Shown: positions 57,090 through 64,000 of the stretch, one piece after another
How positions within the stretch are numbered: the stretch's first letter is position 1
Layout of the letters: every line of letters starts with the position of its first letter
Assembly: GCA_947561585.1 (NCBI GenBank)
Contig: CANNZV010000872.1
Span: 124,001 to 188,000 of the forward strand
DNA from: Caprella mutica
Lineage: Eukaryota; Arthropoda; Malacostraca; Amphipoda; Caprellidae
Direction of reading: 5' to 3'
Length of the DNA stretch: 64,000 bases
Program-made: the position numbers and the translations under genes
The notes under the pieces: model-generated
Told to the model about the DNA's origin: nothing
The model's database searches: none
Seen by the model: only the letters and a program-made list of their open reading frames with translations

Positions 57090-57330
57090 GATCTTACCAT
57101 GCGGTGATTTATGGGCGATTAACTTTCCAGCGGTGAATTTATCATGCGGTGATTTGAGAGCGATTAACTTTCCAGCGGTGAATTTACCATGTGGTGATTT
57201 ATTGGCGATTAACTTTCCAGCGGTGAATTTACCATGCGGTGATTTGAGAGCGATTAACTTTCCGGCGATGAATTTACCATGCGGTGATTAGAGAGCGATT
57301 ATCTTTCCAGCGGTGAATTGAAGTAATGGT
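57090..57330. repeat. 45-bp minisatellite
   Basis: About five units with gcgattaactttccagcggt and gaatttaccatgcggtgat. The plus frame (period 15 residues, AINFPAVNLPCGDLR) is a shadow. Confidence 0.9.
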
Positions 57331-57439
57331 TATCTTTAGCGTTCGCCATTACTGATTCCTAATTAAATTTATATCTGATTTAATTTTTTTAATTAATTAA
57401 ATTATAATTTTTCGTGTAGATGTCTAAAAAAATTATAGC

Positions 57440-57620
57440 GGGAAGAAGGGTCAGTCATCTACAAACCCAAAAAATAGCTAGTTTTCTAATTTGTCAAAGA
57501 GAGTCAGTCAATAACCTGTATATTTATCTTAGAGCCATTAGTCTCCCTTATACACACATTCCAGGTGATTCGTTTTCTTACCTAAAGTCTACATTAAAAA
57601 AAAACATGCAAGTGGATATT
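57440..57620 (-). pseudogene. Second decayed remnant of the peptide-array unit
   Basis: gtcatctacaaaccc, ttctaatttgtcaaa, aacctgtatatttatcttag and agccattagtct align with the upstream flank of the peptide genes. More eroded than 55895-56260. Confidence 0.5.
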
Positions 57621-57867
57621 AACGATGTGTTTAATTTCAGATGAAGATTACAAATAATCGAATGATTATAATAAAAAAGTTATTATCGATGCCTAATTTC
57701 ATTTTCATCTGATTCCTTTAATTCCAGAGGAACAGAGACAATTCATCGTGTAGATTCCATCATTAATGGAAAATTCTGTATACAGGCAGGTTCCGCTTTT
57801 ATTACCAAATCACGACTCAGTCTTATTATACAAATGTAAATACGACAGAGGTATAAGATACAATTAA

Positions 57868-57925
57868 TTGGTACACGGAAAACTGCCAGGCGGAAAACTT
57901 CCGAAGCGGAAAACTGCCAGTCACT
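57868..57925. repeat. GGAAAACTGCC minisatellite, remnant
   Basis: tggtacacggaaaactgcca followed by three units and agtcactt(a)ttgacaattt, the same borders as in units 1-4; marks another array unit. Confidence 0.75.
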
Positions 57926-57959
57926 TATTGACAATTTAATCAGTTTAGTCAATAATGAC

Positions 57960-58314
57960 ATTTAATTTATTGAAAAGCCGTTCGCCTTTCGTTGAGGAGT
58001 TAAAGGGATATTCATTTTTACAAAATAAAAATAATAGTCAAATGTACACAAATTGATTAGAAAAATATGTAAAATACATAATTAGATAAATATTACAGAA
58101 ATTAATCAATTACAATATAGAAATTGAAAATGTAACCTTTCTTAGAAAATACTAAGAGAAGAAACAAAGGAATAATTGTATTAGGGACAAAGTACAATTT
58201 CATTGTTTACACAACGCGTCTTTACATTATCAGTTCATAACGGGTTTAGTGTCTAATTATTTCGTTTTGTGTTTATAATTTGAGAAGTGAACAAGTCTTC
58301 AATCCTGCAAACCG
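57960..58314. other. Gene-free AT-rich stretch
   Basis: No frame or repeat recognised. Confidence 0.5.
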
Positions 58315-58722
58315 TTCCCTATTGCATATACATATTTACCATGTGGTTTAATGGTTTTAATGTGGCAATGGAGTATGAATATGTGTTATCCACATTGAAC
58401 CAATCTAACCATCATAAAACACATAATTAACATGTGGTTATGCCATTTTAAAACCATATCATAAAAATACATCAAATAGAGATTGTATACACCACATCAT
58501 ATCCACATGTAAATTACCATACCTATAACAGGTGTTTACCAAGTGTTAATTACCACATTCATAGCAACTTATAACATATGGTAACCACATATAATTTCTC
58601 ATATTACCACGTAAAACAACATGTAAGAAATATGGTATCCATTTCCAAAAATATACATGGTATACACATGATTTAAATGTGTAAGTACCACATGGTATAC
58701 ACATGGAATTGTTTGTAGGGAA
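58315..58722. mobile_element. Candidate transposon filled with ACCACAT/ATGTGGT words
   Basis: Ends ttccctattgcatat and (complement) ttccctacaaacaat form imperfect inverted repeats. Inside, forms of accacatg and its complement occur a dozen or more times in both directions. No transposase; superfamily unknown. Confidence 0.5.
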
Positions 58723-59396
58723 GCTTAATATTCACTTGTACTCACAATAAAAAACTGATATCGATATTTGTGAAATATTTAGAATTTGCAACCCGTCATC
58801 TTTGATTATTAAACTGCTATTACTTACCTAATTCTCTGACAATTTCACTCTATCGAATTGATTGCATATTAATTAATAATACTTTTTACAGATAAATGAA
58901 AATTGTTAAAATGAATGGGTTGTGTTAATGACATGGAGAATAAAAATGTAAATGTAATAACTATTTAACATACATATAAGTTGATATAACATTTACTTAA
59001 TTTATTGTATAATTTAAAATTATATTATTGTGAGAATATATAATGATCCAGTATTCACAAATCAGTACACAGGGTTTAACGTTTGCTTCGGAACCAAAGG
59101 CTATATTGCTGACGTCAATAGGAAATTAAAAACAAGAGACTATAAACGTAACTGAACATATTTTTAAAATTTACGTAACTTTGAAAATAACTTAAAAATA
59201 GTAATTATAAAATCTTTATGTGTACTGAAGTTTGGTTTACAGAGTGTTTAATAAAGTTGAAATGTTATTTTTCTTTGAATATTATTTAAGTATTCCAATA
59301 TCTATGTAGTTATTACTGTCAAAATGAATGTCCCCTTAACCTCTTAAAGAAGGACTTTAAGAAAGTCAAAAAATATACATGTATTGCCAATAAGTG
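58723..59396. other. Gene-free stretch with one short dispersed repeat
   Basis: AT-rich. At 59075-59140 it has gtttgcttcggaaccaaagg and gacgtcaataggaaatta, shared with RPA1 introns 5 and 8. No gene. Confidence 0.5.
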
Positions 59397-59455
59397 ACTG
59401 GCAGTTTTCCGCCTGGCAGTTTTCCGCTTCGGCAGTTTTCCGCCTGGCAGTTTTC
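59397..59455. repeat. GGAAAACTGCC minisatellite, inverted remnant
   Basis: Four units read as ggcagttttccgcct, in the opposite orientation to all other arrays, next to taagtgact (complement of the usual right border). Suggests an inversion of one unit end. Confidence 0.78.
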
Positions 59456-59559
59456 CGGACACCAAGTAATTATATAATTATTACTCCTTATTTAAACATT
59501 TCATTTTCTATGAATTATGTTAAAAGGAAATTAATTTAAGAGTTCGAAAAGTGTTTGTT

Positions 59560-60310
59560 GCCATAATTATTTCCTACTTTGTGATGAAAGTTTAAAGTAA
59601 TGCATTTATTAAATGTTTTAAAATCCATCCATAGCTTAACTCTCACTCAGTATAGGTGAGTGATTAATAGATACTTAGACTTCTATAATTATTGTGCTAC
59701 ATTTAACAAACAGCAATTTTATGCTCTATGAAATATTTTTGGTAGTAGAGTACTATGTTCCAAGTTATTGGTTGGCTCTACATTTTCGGACAAGTGATAA
59801 AAGAAAATATAATTATTATTATTGAATTTATATCTAATTGGTACTAACATGATATCTGAAGGTTTGATACCAATTGAAATAAAGATAAATATTGATTAAT
59901 ATATACAGGTTTTATGAGTCCGAAAATATGGAGTCACGCGATAGCACGGAACTTACCCTAAAATTGGGCTTGTTGATTAGCACTCTAAGTTTAATTATAT
60001 GTAATGTTATCTTTAATCGCCTTATTTATAGCTTTTCATTATGACTTCAAAGAGGGGAAAAATACTAAAACCAAATTAATTGTGAGTAAATACCTATCAA
60101 ACAGAAGATATATAGTCACTGGTAAAATCTCTACTTTCGTAAAAACTAATTTCTGAACCAATTGCTTCTAATAACCTCATCTAAATGCTAATATCGATGT
60201 TATTGTAGTTACCGTGAAATAAACACTTCTCAAAAATTTGTCCCTTCTTCTATATCTACGAACGGTAATAACATCGAGACATGTCTCGAAATGATTACAG
60301 CTTTTATTAA
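59560..60310. repeat. Dispersed repeat copy (pair with 3960-4490)
   Basis: Long match to the RPA1 intron 10 repeat, with about 200 bp extra in the middle. No gene. Confidence 0.7.
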
Positions 60311-60587
60311 AATGGGTGCACCTGCCTGTATACTTATATTCAAAGTAAATGTAAAAAGTATATATTTAAATTTTATAATTGTTGATAATAAGATCAGGAA
60401 AAATAAAATATAACTACCAAAAATACCAAATCATAAATAGAAACCATCTGTATGTAAAACCATCATGTTTCGTTTTTATTTCGTTTTATTAAATATTTTA
60501 CATACCAGGAGAAACATAAGCAGGACATGTCCCACACTTATTCGAATGTCATAAGTCTGAAACGTAATGTGAGCGGTATACGTTTGT

Positions 60588-61096
60588 ATAGGCAGACCCC
60601 GCTTTTAGTGCTATATGGTGATTCATAGTTATTACAATTGGTAATAAAAGCGGGGTATGAATTACGTTGTTATATAATTGTAACTCAATAATCATTCGCT
60701 TCATTTTCTATGAGTTAAATGAAAGAAAATGACTCTAAAGGCTCGACTTACCGTATATTGTAACGATGAAAGCTCTGTGATACTATTTTATTTATATAAT
60801 TATCTTTAAACAAACAGTAATTGTATGAACTGAAGAACAAATTTGGCAGTAGGGTAAGTTTCGAGTTATCAGACGGTTCCACATTTTCGGATAAGCGAGG
60901 AAAATTTGTAATAATTATTATTCAACATTAATCTTAATTGGTGACCACGATACCTACAGCCTATACCTACTCATAGAAAATGAAATGCTTAAGGAGTAAC
61001 AATTATATAATAAGGCGAGTCATATACCCCGCTCCGTAACGACGGATAACCATTTGTAATAAGAGCGGTGGTAATAAAAGGGGGCACTGCCTGTAT
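60588..61096. mobile_element. Candidate DNA transposon with ataggcag..ccgcttttattacc ends
   Basis: Left end ataggcagaccccgctttta; right end complement atacaggcagtgccccctt then ttattacc. The middle contains a family 3-like end (gggtaagtttcgagttatc, 60855-60875). A single end of the same type lies at 57776-57800. No transposase. Confidence 0.55.
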
Positions 61097-61126
61097 TTAT
61101 ACATATATGTATATTATGTAGATGAA

Positions 61127-61495
61127 TACGTCTTGGTGGTATCCGTCGTTACGATGCGTAGCCTGTACGTAAAGTGACGTTGTATTGCACCTGAAATTTG
61201 GCGTGGGATTTCAGACGTTGGGCGACGTCTTTGAGACGAAAGGCAATGTCAAGTTCGCATCCGTCATCTGGACGTTGAGTAGGGTGACGTTAAACTATAC
61301 CTGGAAACTGACGTTGAATTTCAGACAGAGCACTACATCATCATGATCTACGTTGGAATGAAGTAATGAAATATGACGATGAACGACGCTGTACTGAACT
61401 ACAGTGTGCAGATTTGAATTTTAAAGACGTAGTTATCTGTCGTCTAACGTCGGAAAACACACCGTCGCCACGACGTCTTCAATCATCGTCTCCCG
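61127..61495. repeat. Stretch dense in GACGT/ACGTT words
   Basis: Some 15 occurrences of acgtt, gacgt or cgtc in both directions within 370 bp, in DNA otherwise poor in CpG. Looks like the sub-terminal repeats of a DNA transposon; clear ends were not found. Confidence 0.45.
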
Positions 61496-62060
61496 CATTA
61501 AGGAATTAAGGAAACAAATATACAATAAAGATGTATATTTGTTGGAATTTTAAATGAATTGAAACTTGATGATAGGTACATATGATTATTTTGTACTGGC
61601 ATATTCTTGCAATGTCCTAATTTTCACGCTTGCCTTTTTAAAATATATTTTAGAGATCATATCTCTACCCATAGAGATATGATCTAAACCAGATCAATTC
61701 ATTTTAATGTTCCTAATTTTAAGAAGAGAAGCAGAAAGAAATGTTATTTTTTCTTTTTTTAATTTTTGTTCATCATTTTATACCATGATTCAATTTGTAA
61801 TGATGTATACACTTAAACAACCGAAACTTTGTTACTTTTTGGATGTAAACAAATAGAAAATATTTATATTGAGAGCGTATTCTTTTTAATGCTTAGAATT
61901 TGTGACTGAGTGAGTGTCATTTTATCGTCCCTTAGACGTCAGGACTGTTTGGAAAGCTGTGAAAGTGTGATGTAAATATCACCAAAAAAGAAAAAGCAAA
62001 ATAAGTGACAAGTAAGAAAACAAAGTCGCTGGTCAGTGCACTTTAGATAGAGGCTTAGTA
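61496..62060. other. Gene-free stretch
   Basis: AT-rich; one perfect short palindrome (atcatatctctacccatagagatatgat, written here in part: atcatatctct / agagatatgat at 61657-61684). No gene. Confidence 0.5.
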
Positions 62061-62067
62061 TGTATTA

Positions 62068-62218
62068 TATACTCCAATTCTAGTCTCCATAAGCGCCACC
62101 TCCCGTGCTAGTGTAAACAGTAAAGTCATTCGCTGGTTAGTACACCGGTGACTCAGACTCCAATTCTAGTCTCCATAAGCGCCACCTCACTCTAGTGTAA
62201 ACAGTAAAGTCATTCACA
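62068..62218. repeat. Tandem duplication of about 90 bp
   Basis: ctccaattctagtctccata and gtgtaaacagtaaagtcatt appear at 62070-62130 and again at 62158-62214, with small differences. Confidence 0.8.
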
Positions 62219-62496
62219 CGAGTGATAAAAAATAGTGACGTACGTCAGAAAAGCACTAATCAAATAATTACCATTAAATATTCATACAAATTATATAAGG
62301 TCCGATATTAATCGTATTTTACCCTAAAATAGCATAAGTTCGGACAATAATAAACAATATGTCCGACGAAAGACGAAAAGTGTTTTACATTAATGCTAAA
62401 TTACTATTGTATTTTCTAATCTTTTATTGTCGTAGATAGATAGGTTATAAAAATTACAAAATAATTAGAATTAATTTATAATAATACCTATATATT

Positions 62497-63232
62497 TTGC
62501 ATTTCACTATCTCTCCCCTATCTCTTCCCTATCTCTCCCCTATATCTTCCCTATCTCTCCCCTATCTCTTTCCTATCTCACCCCTATCTCTCCTATCTCT
62601 TCCCTATCTTTCCTATCTCTTCCCTATCTCTCCTATCTCTTCTCTATCTCTCCTATCTCTTCCCTATCTCTCCTATCTCTTCCCTATATCTCTCTCTCTC
62701 TTCCCTATCTCCCTTATCTCTCCCCTATCTCTTCTCTATCTCTCCTATCTCTTCCATATCTCCCTTATATCTCCCCTATCTCTCCTATCTCTTCCTTATA
62801 CCTCCTATCTCTCCCCTATCTCTCCTATCTCTTCCCTATCTCTCCTATCTCTTCCTTATCTCTCCTATCTCTCCCCTTTATCTCCTATCTCCCTTATCTC
62901 TCTCCTATCTCTTCCCTATCTCTCCTATCTCTTCCCTATCTCTCCTATCTCTTCCCTATCTCTCCTATCTCTTCCCTATCTCCCTTATCTCTCCCATATC
63001 TCTTCCCTATCTCTCCTATCTCTTCCCTATCTCTCCCCTATCTCTCCCCTATCTCTCCCCTATCTCTCCCCTATCTCTTCCCTATCTCTCCCCTATCTCT
63101 CCCCTATCTCTTCCCTATCTCTCCCCTATCTCTCCCCTATCTCTTCCCTATCTCTCCCCTATCTCTCCCCTATCTCTTCCCTATCTCTCCCCTATCTCTC
63201 CCCTATCTCTCCCCTATCTCTCCTATCTCGTT
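62497..63232. repeat. CT-rich ctatctct(t/c)cc array
   Basis: About 70 units of 9-11 bp over 735 bp. The plus strand is almost pure pyrimidine plus A; the 245-codon frame (Leu/Ser/Pro/Tyr only) is a shadow. Confidence 0.95.
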
Positions 63233-64000
63233 AGTCACGGTTATTTCACTCAATTTTATTCATTAATTACAGCCTCATAATTAGCTGCATCGCCATTTTA
63301 AATTAATTCCCCACCCAATTTTAACTGAGGATAAATGATTTAACTCTGAGGTAGTTAATAATATAACACTTTTCTTATATTGAACTATAGTTGTTAGCAC
63401 TATGAAATATAAATAGATTTTCATAGTATATTAATATTCTTTAATCGCAATCGACTTGATAGGAGAGGTTTCTTAGCCATAAAGTTATATAGATTTACAA
63501 TATCCGTCTAGTCTAACCTGTGGAAATTATAGGTAAATAACAATTGTATTAAGAATAATATCAAAATTTTATTGTAATCATACAATTAATAAGTAAAAAG
63601 GAATTTAATTGAAATAAGTTTATAGCATGTGTTACTATAAATGGAAATAAAATTGCATGCTATTCAAAAGAATGAAAAAATATCGAATTTTAGCTTTTAA
63701 TATACGATTGTTTTTAATGCTTTTAATATTTGAGAATAAACAAATTCTATTAATAAAGACAATATATTCCTTACATAGGGATTGAAATGCATTTTCCCTC
63801 TAAATTTTTTACAATAATTATTCTTTAAAATTGGCAATGATGCATTTCCTTAAAATTGATAATAGATATAATTTTTCCTTAAAAGTTTGACCATAAATTT
63901 TTATGCTAAATAACTAACTTTTTCTAATTTAAAGTAAATTTATATTTATATATTTATTTATTTATATTTACTTATAAGTTCTGTTCTTAATTTATTGCTC
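63233..64000. other. Gene-free AT-rich end of window
   Basis: No frame of note, RNA gene or repeat unit seen. Confidence 0.55.

Noticed and set aside
62497..63234. 245-codon frame rich in Ser, Leu, Pro and Tyr
   Set aside because: Pure consequence of a stop-free CT-rich tandem repeat; no composition or motif of a protein.

Overview
The window reads as nuclear DNA of an invertebrate animal. It is AT-rich and has one long spliced gene, many short palindromic DNA transposons, several unrelated minisatellites and a Bel/Pao LTR retrotransposon. TATA boxes sit about 32 bp from TCAGT-type initiators, which would suit an arthropod, but the species cannot be fixed from the sequence. Splicing is GT-AG and stop codons are standard.

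Layout. (1) 1-16.4 kb: a complete minus-strand gene for the large subunit of replication protein A (RPA1), 15 coding exons, 603 predicted residues. Its introns carry minisatellites and at least six kinds of short transposon. (2) 16.4-19.6 kb: gene-free AT-rich DNA with a degenerate tandem repeat and foldback elements. (3) 19.6-37.6 kb: a tandem array of about 4-5 kb units. Each unit has a minus-strand gene for a small secreted peptide (five intact copies), a conserved TATA/initiator promoter, a GGAAAACTGCC-type minisatellite and, in most units, the same decayed reverse-transcriptase fragment. Copies 1-3 encode one cysteine peptide. Copies 4-5 keep the signal and pro-region but carry a quite different mature peptide. 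(4) 37.6-39.05 kb: short minisatellites. (5) 39,059-54,705: a nearly intact, recently inserted Bel/Pao element with a 5-bp target duplication (AGTTT). Both LTRs contain a 16-bp minisatellite, about 1.1 kb in the 5' LTR and about 7.0 kb in the 3' LTR. (6) 54.7-64 kb: decayed remnants of the peptide-locus unit, more minisatellites, DNA-transposon relics and a 0.73-kb CT-rich array.

How the parts relate. RPA1 is an ordinary housekeeping gene in which repeats have settled without disturbing the exons; one minisatellite forms a 423-nt AG-free tract before a 3' splice site. The peptide genes are the most interesting candidate system: a tandem family with charge-balanced precursors (acidic pro-part, basic single-disulfide hairpin). 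This layout is typical of secreted antimicrobial peptides, neuropeptides or venom peptides. Conserved flanks on both sides of a replaced mature segment suggest diversification confined to the bioactive part. The function of the peptide is not known from the sequence.
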